This document shows, one piece after another, positions 44,201 to 57,854 of a stretch of DNA of 64,000 nucleotides. Made by a program: the position numbers and the translations under genes. The stretch spans positions 62,001 to 126,000 of the forward strand of contig CAXKVR010000332.1 in assembly GCA_964058845.1 (NCBI GenBank), given 5' to 3'. The stretch comes from Carex sylvatica. Taxonomy: Eukaryota > Streptophyta > Magnoliopsida > Poales > Cyperaceae. The first letter of the stretch is position 1. Every line of letters starts with the position of its first letter. Under the pieces are notes generated by a model. The model did no database searches. It was not told the origin of the DNA and saw only the letters and a list, made by a program, of their open reading frames with translations.

Positions 44201-47200
44201 AAATATTTTAATATTTTCTTTTTTTCATTATTTAAGTGTTGTTCCTTAGAAATGTATAGTTTTGGGATATTGGAATTTCCCTTTGCTAGTGAGGAAAAGT
44301 TCTGTCCCCCTTCAGTGGAGAAAATCCAACATTTCTTTTGTTACTGCAATAACCCAAACTAGTAAAAATCTATGGTTGAAAATGATTTGCTCAACAATTC
44401 TCCAGTAGCTCAATCAAGGGGCTTGATGACCTGATTTAATTTATGTTCTGTATCCTACGTTGGAATATTTTTTGGCTTGATTTCAGTTGAATTTGTGCCA
44501 TAATGCATGAAACAGAGAAAGGGAAAAAGGCCCAGTTGTCGGCACATGTAATGTTTGGGTTTAATATTTATTACAAAACATTTAGGGTTGTTGTTGCAAA
44601 TAAGAAAGTCATAGTTCATTGGTTGAAAACCCTTTATACAATAGATGCAAGTTAAACTTGAATCGAAACAGAGACATGCTTCTTACTTTCATTACTGTCA
44701 GGAATGTTAGAAAAGAAAAGGAAAGCAACTATATTGTCAATGTCAAGAGAAGAAAAGAAAATATATGATAGGCTTGTAGATTCATGAATCTTGGACTATA
44801 ATTTTCTCATTAAAATGCAGGTCTCAGGCTTTGCAAAATTCCTCTCTCTTCCAAGCTACGACAAGTTCATCAATGAAAGAAATGCCCGTAATAATTCGGC
44901 TAGAAGAAACCCTAGCAAGGTTAAGTCTGTCAGTTCAACGGCAGAAGGTTTAGTTGGCCGATCCGAGCACATAAGCGAGTACTTTAAAGACCTCTCTAGC
45001 TACATGGATGATCACATAACACTCATGTCCCAAGCACTGCAAGCCACAAGCGAAGAATTCTTTCACATGATGGATAGTGACGATAACCTAAAGCTTGAGT
45101 TGGAGAAATTGGAGGACCAATGCAAGGACCTAGAAGAGAAATTGAAGAAAGCTGAGTCAGGCTCTGAGAGAGCTTTGGAGGATCATCAGTTTTATGAAAA
45201 GAGAATTTCTACTTTGGAAAAGGATTATTGTAATTTAGAAGGGGTTTGCAATGAGATGAAGAGCAAGATTGAGGACTATCAAGCTAGAGAGAGCTTCTTA
45301 AAAGTTAGAGAGGAAGAGCTTGCTTTGTTACAACAAGGCTCGACTAAAGACCGAGGTAAGTCACACCTGATAAGATTATACTTTGATTATCATCATATAA
45401 ATTGCAGTTTAAAATTCAAATTCTTTGGCGTTGTTTAAATTGTTTTTGGTAGTAGTTGCTTATTTTTGGTTGAATTTAAAACACAGCATGTGTTGTTGAC
45501 CAGACTGGTGTACCAAACAGATGTTTTTATCTGGTACTAATTAAGGCCGGTATTGATACATACAGTTTCACACCTAAACATTCTGGCTGTATCATAATAA
45601 TCCTTAATTGAAGTCTTAATGCCATTCTTTTTGGTACTTTATTTTAGAAAAGTCCGGCTTATACTTCTCAGAGGATGAAATGGCAGCTCTTATTGACAAA
45701 GTGAATACACTAGAGATCTCCTATACCGAGCCACAATTAAGTGCTGTTGAGAAGCTGTTGTACATCCTAGATCAATTCAGTGAACTTCAGGAGAGGGTCG
45801 ATCTGCTGACTTACCAAAATGAAGACTTGCAGTCAGCACTTTCATCTAGCACTACAGAGACCGACAACCTCAAGAGAGAATATGAGATTGTCCATTTGAG
45901 TTTGGAAAATATTGTTCAAAGGTTGGTTCAACTGGGAGGAAAAGATATTCCACCAGATCAGAAACAAGCAACAACAATGGCATTTTTGTCATTCTTGGAA
46001 AAAGCTGTGGTTTCTTTGGTACATGATTATGAGAATTCAAAATCAAAATTAATGGAGATGGAAGGAAAGCTTCAAACCCGGGAGAAGATGGTAGGCGAAT
46101 TATCCAGTCGTGTTAAGATGCTAGAGGATTCGTATCAGTCCTGGGCTGCTCAAGCAGAGTTTGATAGGGAAAGAAGCTTGGTTGACGCATCCTCATCTTC
46201 AAGACATTCTGATGAGATCGAAGATCTGGTATGTTTAAACTGCACCTTGGAGTTGCTTCCTTGGAACACTTTCATGTGTCCTCAGTAAAATAAAAAGTCA
46301 TGGTCATATATACCACTAAATAAAAAAAGGTTGTGTAGACCCACTGAGTAAAATTCTTACATCAAACTCTGCAAAGAGGAGAAACATGACATTTCCCAAA
46401 TTTTTGAGGTTATGCATCAAAATTCTCAATTTGCAGGGATATTCATGCCAATTTGATGATGTTACGAGGTTGCACATGAAAGTGCCCCTTTCTTTTGTGA
46501 CTTGTGCCTGCTAACGTACATGTTGATGACTTTTGGGGGAATTTCTGTTTGTCAATTTTACAGGGACCTATAGGTAAAGGTTCCATATCTTCGACTGCTG
46601 CCAGAATGACTACCAGGAAGGTCTCAAGTGACCATCTCATCCTTAATATGGATGCAGAAACAGAACAACTTGTTACTGCTCAAGAGAGTGAGGATAAAGG
46701 TATGATTTGTTTCCCCTTCTGCTAGAATAATTTTGATTTGTCTCCATAAAAAAGTAAACAAAAATGTTGTAAATCAGCCCTCATTTTCTTGTTGATTACA
46801 TTGGTGGTCCTTTCTTGAATGGGGGATGGGTGGATGATTTTTGTTGTTTTCAAGGGCATAGCAAAACATTTAGCAGCGGATACATAAAAGAAATTGACTT
46901 TTGTACACGGAATCTGCTGCACCCCTAACCTTTTAATTAAATTTTCTGTGTGTTTTCAGGCCATATATTCAAGTCATTGAATACATCTGGGTTGATCCCA
47001 GTACAAGGGAAATTTATTGCCGATAAGGTTGATAGTGCATGGTATGCTTCTCAAACTTCTTTAGCCAGTTCACCAGATTTCTCAGTTCTTTATTTGAATT
47101 ATCCTTTTTTTTTTACACTTTCATGTTATTTTTCTGCAGGGTATCGGGAGGCCGGGTACTGATGAGTCAGCCACGGGCGAGGCTAGGTGTGGTAGCTTAT

Positions 47201-47245
47201 TGCCTCTTTTTACATCTATGGTTTTTGGGAAGTATAGTTTTATAA
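38237..47245 (+). CDS. TNO1: TNO1-like trans-Golgi coiled-coil protein, 8 exons
   Basis: Homologue of the trans-Golgi-network SYP41-interacting protein, a tail-anchored coiled-coil protein needed for SNARE localisation and vacuolar trafficking. Exons: 38237-38380, 39818-40096, 40575-44198, 44821-45355, 45648-46228, 46564-46699, 46960-47041, 47140-47245. They join in frame to 1,828 residues, somewhat longer than the roughly 1,730 of the Arabidopsis protein. The N-terminus (1-140) is Ser/Asp/Glu-rich. The giant third exon encodes nearly continuous coiled coil, with a repetitive block at about residues 417-794. The C-terminal signature includes FKSLNTSGLIPVQGKFIADK and VSGGRVLMSQPRARLG, and the protein ends in the membrane segment VVAYCLFLHLWFLGSIVL at about residues 1811-1828. 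The start is the first ATG after the leader that opens the acidic frame. No disabling mutation is seen. Confidence 0.93.
41400..42530 (+). repeat. Degenerate intragenic repeats in the third exon of TNO1
   Basis: The phrase GAAGAGTTG...TTG(C/G)AAGAGAAG...GAGCTTGAG recurs about every 100-140 bp. It encodes variants of VEELQRSLEEKSSEFEICV roughly ten times in register with the coiled coil, so the array lengthens the rod without breaking the frame. Confidence 0.75.
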
Positions 47246-47875
47246 TTATTGGTGTTACACGTTAAAAGTTATTATAGATCACAATTGTACAATAGGTATG
47301 TATAATAATGGTTCCTTTTGTTATAGTTTTCTTTTGGTATTGAAATTAGTCAGAGTTCAAATATTCTTTGTAATTTTTTTTTTTGTTGGATCTGTTACTT
47401 TTATATGGATCCATAGATTTATTTAGATTCGATACAGAAGGGACGTAACATAAAAATTACGAGAGATCATCTTCTTTTCTTACTCCAGCTAGCTTGCATA
47501 ATATTGATTTTGTAATTGATTACTATTTGCGATCATGGGAACCACAGGTCCGTTCTAGCACCGCATAACCTACTTGTTTGCTGAAGCATGCAGTTGCAGC
47601 TGTTTTGTTGACATTAGATTAGCATGTACACTTATTTCCAAATGCCTGTAGATCAGCAGGGGTAGATTAAGAAATTGAGTTGGGGGTAGGGAAAAAAATG
47701 AGTTCGACCGGAAGAAAATAAATTTGGTTCAGGGTAGACAAACTTGTTCACTAAGGATATACAGTAACTCAAAAATACATGAGCTAAAACTTTAAAAGCG
47801 GTTGCTTATTCATGAGTCTTATACTAGGTCTGCCCTTGAAATCAGCCTACCTATTTGCAAGTCCGCATCGTGTGC

Positions 47876-48085
47876 ATTAACTCAAAAGAGAATCTTTTGA
47901 GTTAATGTATTTTGACGGTCTGATTGTAAATGGAGTTCATCCAGTTTCTGTCTATAACTTAGGGGAGCTTCAATATTAGTGTGAATCTAATATAAACAAA
48001 TTTTAAAGTTAATTGGATGGTCCTAATACATCAACTCAAAAGATTTTTTTTGAGTTAATGAAGAGGATACGTATTCACCTATTTG
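47876..48085. mobile_element. MITE-like element with hairpin ends (TTAACTCAAAAGA...)
   Basis: The left end holds the hairpin TTAACTCAAAAGAGAATC / TTTTGAGTTAA. The right end holds CAACTCAAAAGATTTTTTTT / GAGTTAATG followed by GAGGATACGTATTC. The GGATACG(A/T)ATTC terminus is shared with the MITEs at 27087 and 37859, and the ATCAACTCAAAA...GAGTTAATG hairpin also occurs near 14974. No duplication was identified. Confidence 0.5.
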
Positions 48086-48881
48086 CATTGTTCGCCTAGT
48101 TACTATTCTGGATGGACCTTATTTTCTTAACAAGCTTGTGATCCGTATAATTGGATGGAAACTTGTGTTAAGCGGTCAACATCTCGTACAAGGACAAACA
48201 AAAAGAACATAAATATTCATAAATGCTGTACATATTACTGTTAACAAAATTATGACACAACTGATTTCGACATGTAAAAACAACAAATAAAACATTACCA
48301 TTTATAAAAATTTCATAAGGATGTTTACTATAGAAAAGTTGTATTTTGACACACTGCATTTTCTAAATTCACGAATTATTATTTACAAAACTAATGCCAT
48401 AACATACACCGTTAATGAGTTTTATAACCTTTTCAGAAAATTAAATTTTTACGTTACTAAAAAATCTGCAAAAGGGTGATTAATAACCCTTCGTCTGGCT
48501 CATCATTTTATAAAATAATTATCTTTAATGTTGACCAAGATTAGAGTGAAAAAAACGTGCCGTCATAATTGCAAGATTTTAGCTCAATACATAATCATTG
48601 GTGCGAACATCTAACGTCCATATTGTTGTATGATATAAAGTTTATAAACAATTATTAGTACGAAAATAAAATTATACTTGTATCTTTTCGAATAACGTTT
48701 TTATCATAATTACAACTATTCAGGTAAATTTTGGGTACGTGATATTTTTATGACTATTAAATTTGAATACATTTTTGCAAACATCAAGTACGAGCTCATA
48801 GCATCCCATTACCAATTGAAAAATTAAGGCGGGTGCCTATATTGCAAGTCAAACTATTACTCAAGTGATTACCCTTTATAG

Positions 48882-48980
48882 CAGTGATAAGTTTAGCATT
48901 ATTCTCTATAAAAAAAGTAGCAGTGATAAGTTTAGCATTATTCTCTATAAAAAAAAAGGAGCAGTGATAAGTTTAGCATT
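48882..48980 (+). repeat. Three near-tandem copies of AGCAGTGATAAGTTTAGC
   Basis: The phrase followed by ATTATTC(T/C)CT occurs three times at about 40-bp spacing in the convergent intergenic region. Confidence 0.8.
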
Positions 48981-49170
48981 ATTCCCTTTACAATCAGGCG
49001 AGATCTGATTTGTAATTTTTTTTATCCATTACAAAAATACCACATCTTACATACTATTAGTTCAGAATAATATAATGCAAAAAAAATAAAACAATAAGAA
49101 TTAACAGTACATATGAAAAGACCACAGAATGGAAGAACAAAAGCGAGAAAAACAAAAGAGTAATAATAGG

Positions 49171-52100
49171 CTACCTCCGTGTATTTTTCTGCTTGGTGTT
49201 TCGAATATCTTTCATTTTATAACTTGTTTCTGCACCTGCCTCCTCTTCTGCTTTTTGCTCTGTTTCAAGTACAGCCAACTGCAATGCACATGGCAAAACA
49301 AGACATAGTAAGAACAAATTCAATACAAGTTAATATTTCAGATGTACGCTCAAACTGTCAAACATACCTCGTCGAGTATGGGTTTCAGCTCCTTGTATCG
49401 AGCCTCAGCAAGATCAAAGCCATCTTTTCTCAACTCCTGACCAATTAAACCAAATATGACAAAATTTCAGCAAATGAAGCAACCTGAGGTTTCAGGTTGT
49501 AAAGTACCAATTTTACCATAAATTAATCATCAATCTGCTCTTTTAAAGATTTTTTTTTTTTAAAAAAACATGCATTTGCACATGTATATATAATTATTGA
49601 ACAAAAGGCTTCAAGAGATTCAGCCTATAAATGGAAAGAAGTTTCAAACCTTTCCAGTATGTTGAGTATGCTCATGTGCAGCCATCTGCCAATACATGTT
49701 TGTTCTTTTGTAAAAGTCTCTCAAAGTCTCCCCAGGCTTCAACATAGAAACAGTAAAAGATAAAGATAGAAAAAGTAGATACAATTCAGGAAAACAAGCA
49801 TCATAATTCAAAACACATGATGTATTAAGAATTTAATAGTAGAGCTCTACTGATACACCAACTCTGACACAAAATCATAGTATAGTGGAATAATGAATTT
49901 AAAGTTTTAAACTAGTTACCGCAACATGCATGTTTGCTTAATAATGATGCCATAATGCTGAGCTAACTTTGTACAAAATATTAGAATATATCATTGAGGA
50001 AATAATAAAAATTACCATAGGTGTTCTTTGTGAATCTGAAAGGCCAAGGGTGATCCTAATCTGTTCAATTCTTGCACGTTTCTCTTTTCTCCGCAATTTT
50101 TTCTTCTCACCCTTCAGCAGAGAAACAGCACTGGCCATATCCAATGCCTTCTTGTCAGCTGTCTGTCAAATTAAGATTTTGCATATTGTAATAAATTGTT
50201 AGGAGCATTTTGCAATTGATATTAAAATAGATGTGTCGTCAATTAATCTATTTGTATCAATTAAAGCTAGATCCCTACGTTCTGCTGACTTGGTTAACTC
50301 TCCAGAAATATTATCTTCTTTCTTTCAATTAAACAACCAATTCTTCTGCTCATATTATTAAAACAAAAATTAGAACTAATAATTAAAGCACAAGGCTGAA
50401 GCACTTGAGCAATAACTCAATTTCTTCAGAAGTTTTTAGGTTAACTCAACTAACTAGATCCAAAAAGATCCTGCGGACTGGAAAACAACATCTAAATTTC
50501 TTGGGCCGATATCAGTGTAATTCAAAAACCATATTGGTATCAATGAACTCTGAATAAATCTCCATTATATAAACTAAACGTTTGTTTGCTTCTTCCAAAG
50601 GTCCTAAAAAATGCTGGATATTAGTTGCGCACATGAGAAATAGACTTCTGGGCAAATATTGTAAATATTTGGGGTGTAATTGGAAAAACTAAAATACCAA
50701 AGCAAGAGCAACACAACCATCAGTCATAAAATCACAGTACCTCCATCACGACGTCATTATTGTCATCCTCATCCTCCTCATCATCCTCATCCTCATCCTC
50801 ATCCTCATCTTCTTCCTCTTCTTCCTCATCATCATCTTCATCATCTTCCTCGTCTTCATCAGATACCTCTAACCACTCAGATTCTGAAGCCTGAAATTGG
50901 AAACTTATAAGCTAGATTTAAGTATCAGATGGCACTTGGGTCTTAAGACCTTTATTTTTTATGATGTAAATAATGTAGTCAAATTAGATTCAGAAAAGGT
51001 ACTTACAATAATTATTATCAACAAATAAAAATATTAAACATAATGTTTTACCGGAATGATGCACTTCCATTCATCAAGCTTACTAAGGTTGAGTGAATAG
51101 AGATCATCAAGTGTAATCTCTCTATCTTTAACCTCCATTGTACCTCCATACAAGTAAAGGTTATCCTTACCAACCGCAATGCAAGAATTAATCCGGCCGC
51201 ATGGCCGAACTATCTGTAAATAAATCCAAAAAAAGTTAGAAAATCAGTATCCATCTCCCAGCTGCATGAAAGATGCCAGGGAACATGTGTTGCAAATAAG
51301 ACCCATCATCTCTTGCATCAGAAACTGACACTCAATATTTTTCATATTAACACTTAAACACCAAATCATTTGGTTAGAGCGATAAAAAGAAGTTTATTTC
51401 ATGAAATACTGACCTATCTCAGCCCTCCTAGGTTTTCTCTCAAGCTCAAATTGAACTAAACCAAGCCAATCAGATATACATGATGACTTGGAACATAAAT
51501 GAATTTTTTTACTGAAAAATCTGGTTGAGATAGTACATGAAGCTAAAGAAGATTGAGCTATTTGTTACTTAACTGAAGCTTAGTGATCTGGTTGGGTATT
51601 AAGTGTCATGCAAATAGGGAAAATAATTAACAAAATAATTAAAACAAAAGAAATTTATGAAACTAACCTCTGATTCTGGGTTAGTAGAATCGCTAAGTAG
51701 CCCCTGGATTCTTACATCTACGACCTTGGCCGAGCTTGATTCACTGAAGGAAAGGTTCTTTGACATGTGACTTGACACGCCTTGTACATCTGTTATTTCT
51801 TTTTCTTCTTCTTCAAGTTCTTCCATAATCTCATCATCATTTGCTGAAGCCATGTCTACATCTTCTTTAATGCTCTTTGATGGTTCGTTCCTCTTTCGAT
51901 CTTTTGACTAGGAAACAATGCATACCATGAGATAAGACAATTATGCTATAATGTGCCATCCAAAACTCCTAAAGTATACAGGATATATTTGAAGGAATGA
52001 CCAGTATGTTTACCTTAGATGATTTATCCTTCCGTAGCTCCAGAGGATACCTGATATTTTAAATATGTAAGCATTAATAAAAGATGAAAACAACAACATA

Positions 52101-55100
52101 CCACCACATGCTTGCAAAGCTTTTGTCATCATTCTTTTCTTGCCCAAAGCTTTTTCTATGAGCTCATACAATCTATTAAAAGAAATGACAGAAACATGAA
52201 CAAATATGACATACCAGCGCTGTGTATCTAACTGGAAACCATACAACTCATTCAAAAACATGCTTAATAAAACATCACCTGCAATATAAAAGACATCAAA
52301 ACTATCAACAAACAAAATATTTATTTTTGTCCCAGAAATATTAAAGAAGCAAATATTACGAGTATCTATGAAAAGCCTATAACGTATAAGAAAGAAGAAA
52401 CCTTCAGCTTCCATGTCAACGACACCACCAAATAAAACAGCTCTTTTTTTGTGCACACACATAGAAAACCCTGCACGGGGCCCAGGTGGCATCCCATTCT
52501 TCTTTATCTAACTCAAGAAAAAACAATAATATGAAAAAGTTCTTCTTATATAAAAAAGCTTGTGTTTATATTTACAAGATACCAAGCGTGATGTATAAAC
52601 ATATCAGATAGGAAGGTGTAGCCCATGTATTGTAGTCATGGTAATAATATAATTGGGAAAATTCAGAGGATAAGCTGAACCTTATTCCATTCCCATGTAC
52701 GAGGATCAAGGGACCACATGTCAGAATGAACTATGCCTTTCTCCGATCCCTTTTTGTCAGCATTAACTTCTTTGGAATAACCACCATACATGTATATCTG
52801 CATATGCAACAGAAGGAAATGATGTTATAATCCATTTAATGAGGATATGACTTACAATTAATGAGGAGAGGCTTATAGCAACAAGCACATAGTGTTATAG
52901 CAAAACAAAATCTTACACCACAGAAACAAATAAAAATAAAAAATCCTCACAAATTTAACTTCAAGAAAGAAAAACATATATTCAAGAGCCAACTAAAAGG
53001 GTTCAGCCAAGAAGAATTTCATAGTTGAAACATCTTGCAGAGCAAAAACTTACGAATATAACTAAACACAGAAAAGATATTACTTGCTCTGTCAAAAAAA
53101 TATTAACAGAACAGGTACCACAACTTGGCAAACGAAATGCATATACTTACTAGATCTTGAAAAACAAAAAGCTGGAATCCGCTTCTTGGGCTTGGCCAAA
53201 GAGCTCCCGGTCGAGGTTTTATTTCTTCCCACTATATGATATCCACAAATACAATCATACTCTAAAAGTGAATAGCTTGGTCTAGCAGAGGAAATTTATC
53301 ATACCCAAGATCAATTTTGAGCAACGTTACCTTGTAGTGATCCAAATCAAAGACATGAAGGTCGTTATAGTACCTGCAAATGATAGCACACCCTTCAAGT
53401 AGAATTCCAGATTTAACTAGTAAAATTATTAATCTTCCATTTTCTACTAAATGCTGCATATCATCTAGGGGGCGTTAAAATTTATTGAATGCTTGATTAT
53501 AAATAAGCAGAAGAAATTTCAACAGGTTTACAAAGATATAATATACAGAAAACTACAAGCTACATAAGTTTCAATTAATGTGCAAGTAAAGAGAGAGATT
53601 AATCAACAGAAGGACGACTTTTTGACAAGTCAATGTAACCTACCTTACTTCCCTTAGTGTATCATAAAATCCACCAAAAACAATCAATTTGTGCTTGTAC
53701 AGGATCTGAGGAACAGGAACAGAATGAGCATCACCTGTCACATGAAACTCAAGAAATAGAAGAAATATTACAAACAAATTAATTATTACCATTCTATGTC
53801 CAGATCGTGCACTTGGACATCCTTTCAAATTGAGTTGCTCCCATTGATTTGTTTTCAGATCAAACACCCAAAAATCCTGCAACAAGATTCACGAACCATT
53901 ATTATAAATAAATGAAAGAGGCTATATACTATGAGAAAAAGAAGAATGTCAACAAAGTAGGATACGTTAATGTTACCTTGTAATGATGAAACCGTTCCTG
54001 ATTTGGAGAGGTGAATTCGCCCCCTGTGCGACACAAAATGATAAGCCTAAATATATTGCTTATATGGCCAAGTGCATACAAATTAGAGGAAGTTAGTATA
54101 CCAAACATGTAGATATTATTTTTCCATGCAATAGCTTGGTGAGCACTACGTGGAGGTGGGCTATTAGGGCTAGATACTAATTTCCATTCATTCTTCTCTA
54201 CATCACATCGGTAAAGATCACCATAAACAAAAGTCTGCAAGAAGTTTTTGTAAAATATATCAGAAAAGAAAAAATATTCCCAAATTAAAAAGTTTAGTAT
54301 TTGCATAATAATTCTGTTGGAGAAATAAAATAAAAAACACTTGCTGTGAGTCCACCATTTGCCCATTCACAAATAAAGGTTGAAGTTATAAATATTTAGT
54401 GTTGAATAACTAAATCTAAAAAATATAGCGATTACTCTTTTGAAGAATTGAATTTGACACTATCACATACTCATCATTATATTTTGAAGAATTACACCAA
54501 CAACATCCCAAGACTAATAGAAGTGAATTTTCTTAGACTTTTGTTAACAAATTAGAGTGTCCCTTATGCACATACTGTAGAAGGAGGTTATTTGCACTTT
54601 CGGGTAGTATGGGGTCTATTTTACAAAAGTCACACTAAAATATGACGATCTGAAGGATATGCAATTTCAAAACCTCACCTTGTTACCATTGTAGAACTCT
54701 CCACCATAGAAGATCAATTCAGTGTCCTTCAATGGGTTTACTGTCAACTGAGAAAAATTATGAAAAATAAACGGTCAACACACACACACACACACACACA
54801 CACATATCTTCTTCACCTCTTCTTTACATTTTTCTAATGCAATGAATTTGTGTTTCAAATACCGAGCAATTCGATCGGGGGGAAGGAGCAGGCACATTCT
54901 CCTCAACATGCACTTCCTTCTTCTTAGCCTCTTCCTTTTGAATGTTTTTCTACAAATATACAGAAAATTACAGTTGAAGTAAGGATAATGGTTGCACATG
55001 TATTTCACTGAGATTTACTTAAGCAATTTATTGCTTTTGCCTTTTAGCATGGGTTACTTGCACCATTGCTTTCAAAATTTTCAGCTCAGTTTTCAGAACT

Positions 55101-55300
55101 TTGCCACAAACAAAGAGTATTGATATTTTTCTCCTATTTATAGAGAAACAAGGCGAAAGGACGATTACAAGGATCGCATCGATGTCATCTTCCTCGGAGA
55201 CTTTACGGCTGTCGCGGCGAGCTCGCTTCTCCTCGCCTTTCGCCGTCTTTCTTTCCGTCTTCTCCTTGCCCTTTCCCGGTTTCTTCGTCTTCCTCCCCAT
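49171..55300 (-). CDS. Kelch-repeat protein with DUF4110 (KLHDC4-like), 20 exons
   Basis: Conserved eukaryotic kelch protein of uncertain biochemical role, likely a protein-interaction platform. Minus-strand exons: 55300-55169, 54949-54863, 54747-54679, 54234-54102, 54023-53977, 53876-53790, 53705-53644, 53373-53331, 53231-53151, 52797-52681, 52507-52402, 52278-52215, 52050-52014, 51907-51668, 51213-51052, 50890-50741, 50162-50016, 49736-49650, 49436-49368, 49278-49171. They join in frame to 675 residues. Residues 1-44 are very basic (MGRKTKKPGKGKEK). Kelch double-glycine motifs occur as FYGGEF, MFGGEF, VFGGFYD, MYGGYS, LFGGVVD and LYGGTME, arranged as a propeller. An Asp/Glu run lies at about 500-535, then the DUF4110 region (RTPMPGETLRDFYKRTNMYW, AAHEHTQHTGKELRKDGFDL) to about 645. 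The tail is basic. No defects were seen. Confidence 0.95.
50741..50890 (-). repeat. Trinucleotide-rich acidic exon of the kelch gene
   Basis: Exon 16 is largely GAT/GAG/GAA/GAC triplets, giving about 30 almost uninterrupted acidic residues. The DNA is effectively a coding microsatellite and is likely to vary in length between alleles without frameshift. Confidence 0.8.
54776..54803 (+). repeat. (CA)n microsatellite in a kelch-gene intron
   Basis: About 14 CA units in the intron between exons 2 and 3 of the kelch gene. Confidence 0.9.
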
Positions 55301-55459
55301 TAACGCAACTATCACTCTCTCTTACGCTCTGGCTGTTACTTGCGCGCGAGCCGAGGTTTTTGATACCGTGCCCGATCCGCCGCTACGCAGGGCAAGGAGA
55401 GGGTTTTACAGAATCAGGAAAATGAATTTGCTGCCGCATTTGTCGACACGTACCAGCAC

Positions 55460-55665
55460 ATAATTGAATTCACATCCCCCCAGGTTGAGTACAATTGAAA
55501 TCCGACGGTCCAAAATTGTTCTATTTAACTTGGCACGAATCTTAAAGCAAAATAATACTGTTCCTCCGTCATCCCGAGCAAGGACCGGCTGAGAGTAAAT
55601 CTGGGCCGTCTGTTTCAATTGTGTTGAGTCAGGTACCTGGGAGGATACGAATCCTATAATTTAGG
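55460..55665. mobile_element. MITE upstream of the kelch gene
   Basis: Begins about GAATTCACATCCCCCCAGG and ends GGGAGGATACGAATC. Inner inverted pair: GAGTACAATTGAAA on the left against TTTCAATTGTGTTGA on the right. The core GGCACGAATCTTAAAGC...AATAATACTG matches the core of the MITE in KCR intron 3. Flanks share ATAATT. It lies about 160 bp from the kelch start codon on its 5' side. Confidence 0.65.
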
Positions 55666-56787
55666 AGACTTTCACCTTTCACGTATACTTCAAAATTTTT
55701 TTTTTCCAAGTATGTCTTATATTTACTTTAAAAAAATTAAATATTCACAAATTTATTTAATTTATTAATTTTTCAATTATAACTTATTTTAAATTTATAA
55801 ATTACTATTTGTATTCTTTATTAAAAAAATTATGTAATAAGTTGAAGAGAAACCTGCAATCTTCTGATTAATCGATTTAGAGAACAAATAATTATTTTTC
55901 TTACTTGTTACACACATATATACTTAAATGTGTATGCATCACAAATATTTGTCCTAAAAAACTGATAAATTAGATAATAATATTTTTCTTACATATACTA
56001 TATATTTTTATTTGCCAATAAATAATTAAAAATAATACTTTATAATTTAAAATGAGTTATATTAGAAAAGTCAACAAATTAGATAAATTTGTAAGTTTAA
56101 AATTTAAAAGGGTAAAAATGATATTATAAATTTTTTTGGGGAACAAACACAATTTAAAGGTTTCTTGGAGGGTATACCAGAAACCCCGATTTTTTTATTA
56201 ATAGAAAATAAATAAATAAAATATCGAAATACGGGAATGTTTTCGGTTCTTTTCAATATCTGAGTAGAATGGGTTGTAGTATCTCGTCCCATGGGACGGA
56301 CAAATTACCCCGTCCGGGTTAATTATCTCGTAAACTAACAGCAGAAAAAAAAAATGGCAGACGAGAAGGGAAGACCCGCCCCAACTTTTCAAATAAAAAA
56401 AAAAAAAAAAAAAACTCAGACAGAAAAGGAAATCCCGTCAGAGAATTCAAAATTTTATATATTATATTATTATATTATATTATTATATTATATTATTATA
56501 TTATATTATTATATTATATTATATTATTATATTATATTATTTTATATATATTATATTATATATATTAAACTGTATTATATTTTACAGTTCAAAAACATTG
56601 ATTTTGTACCTATCTTAAAAAATAGTAAAAAAATTCCAAAAAATATAACTGGAGATTCCAATGCCTCATTTTTTTCATACCTCATGATATAATATATATA
56701 AAACTATAATATAATAATATAAAAAATAAAAAATAATATAATAATATAATTTATATAAAATCATAATATAATATAATATAATATAAG

Positions 56788-57175
56788 AGGAGGGTTCCAA
56801 TGCCTCATCTTTTTCATACCTCATCATACCTCATATTTTATATCTTCATTTTCAAAGTTCAAATTGTCGATCCGAACCGTTCAACATAATATTTATACTA
56901 AAATATGCATGTAGATGAAATTTTATATTTTTTGGAAATTTTTACTATTTTTTAAGATAGATAAAAAATCAATATTTTTGAACTGTTCAAAAAACAGTGA
57001 TTTTCTACCCATCTTAAAAAATAGTAAAAAAAATTCAAAAAATTCATCTCTAATCATATTTTAGTATGGATATCACGTTGAACGGTTTGAATCGACAATT
57101 TAGACTTTAAAAATGAACATATAGCATATGAGGTATGATGAGGTATGAAAGGCACGAGGCATTGGAACCCTTCCT
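56788..57175. mobile_element. Foldback (Micron-like) element A inserted in (TATAA)n
   Basis: 388 bp, palindromic over nearly its full length. The left end AGGAGGGTTCCAATGCCTC pairs with AGGAAGGGTTCCAATGCCTC read from the right. The arms share CCGAACCGTTCAAC and a TTACTATTTTTTAAGAT stretch, and meet near 56990. It is flanked on both sides by TATAA repeat rather than a distinct duplication. A partial third arm with the same motifs lies at 56585-56690. Confidence 0.8.
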
Positions 57176-57431
57176 GTAATATAATAATATAATAATATAA
57201 TTAAAAAATAATAATAATAATATCATAATATAATATAATATAATAATATAATTAAAAATAAAAATAATAATATCATAATATAATATAATATAATAATATA
57301 ATTAAAAAACAAAAAACAAAATAATATATATATGTATATTAATATAATATATATAATATAATATAATATATATAATATATATAATATTATATTATATAAT
57401 ATAATATAATATAATATATATAATATAATAT

Positions 57432-57854
57432 GAGGTTGGTTACTATGCTTATATAAGCATATCCTCACATATGCTTATAACTCATTTTTGTATTTTCAAT
57501 GTCCAAATGATCGATCGGAACCGTTCATCTTGTTCTCCATATTAATATGTTCGTGGAGACTAAATTTTACATTTTTCTGAATTTTTTTACTATTTATTAA
57601 GCTAATTTGAAAATCTCTGATCCAACGGTGACTTCTGATTTTACTGTTTTGTTAAGCCACCATTGAATCAGCGATTTTCAAAGTGGCTTAATAAATAGTA
57701 AAAAATTCAGAAAAATATAAAATTTAGTCTCCAAGAACATATTAATATGTAGAACAAGATGAACGGTTCCGATCGATCATTTAGACATTGAAAATACAAA
57801 AATGAGTTATAAGCATATGTGGGGATATCTTATATAAGCATAGTAGCCAACCTC
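57432..57854. mobile_element. Foldback (Micron-like) element B inserted in (TATAA)n
   Basis: 423 bp palindrome: GAGGTTGGTTACTATGCTTA at the left matches GAGGTTGGCTACTATGCTTA read from the right. The arms share ATGATCGATCGGAACCGTTC and TTACTATTTATTAAGC and meet near 57635. It is flanked by TATAA repeat. It shares only short phrases (AACCGTTCA, TTTTTACTATTTATTAAG-like) with element A, so the two are different families or distant relatives. Confidence 0.8.

Larger units (their letters stand above)
47246..49170. other. Convergent intergenic region between TNO1 and the kelch gene
   Basis: A/T-rich 3' flanks of two genes transcribed toward each other. It holds one inverted-repeat element (about 47876-48085) and a short near-tandem repeat of AGCAGTGATAAGTTTAGC at about 48882-48980 (three copies). 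Confidence 0.55.
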
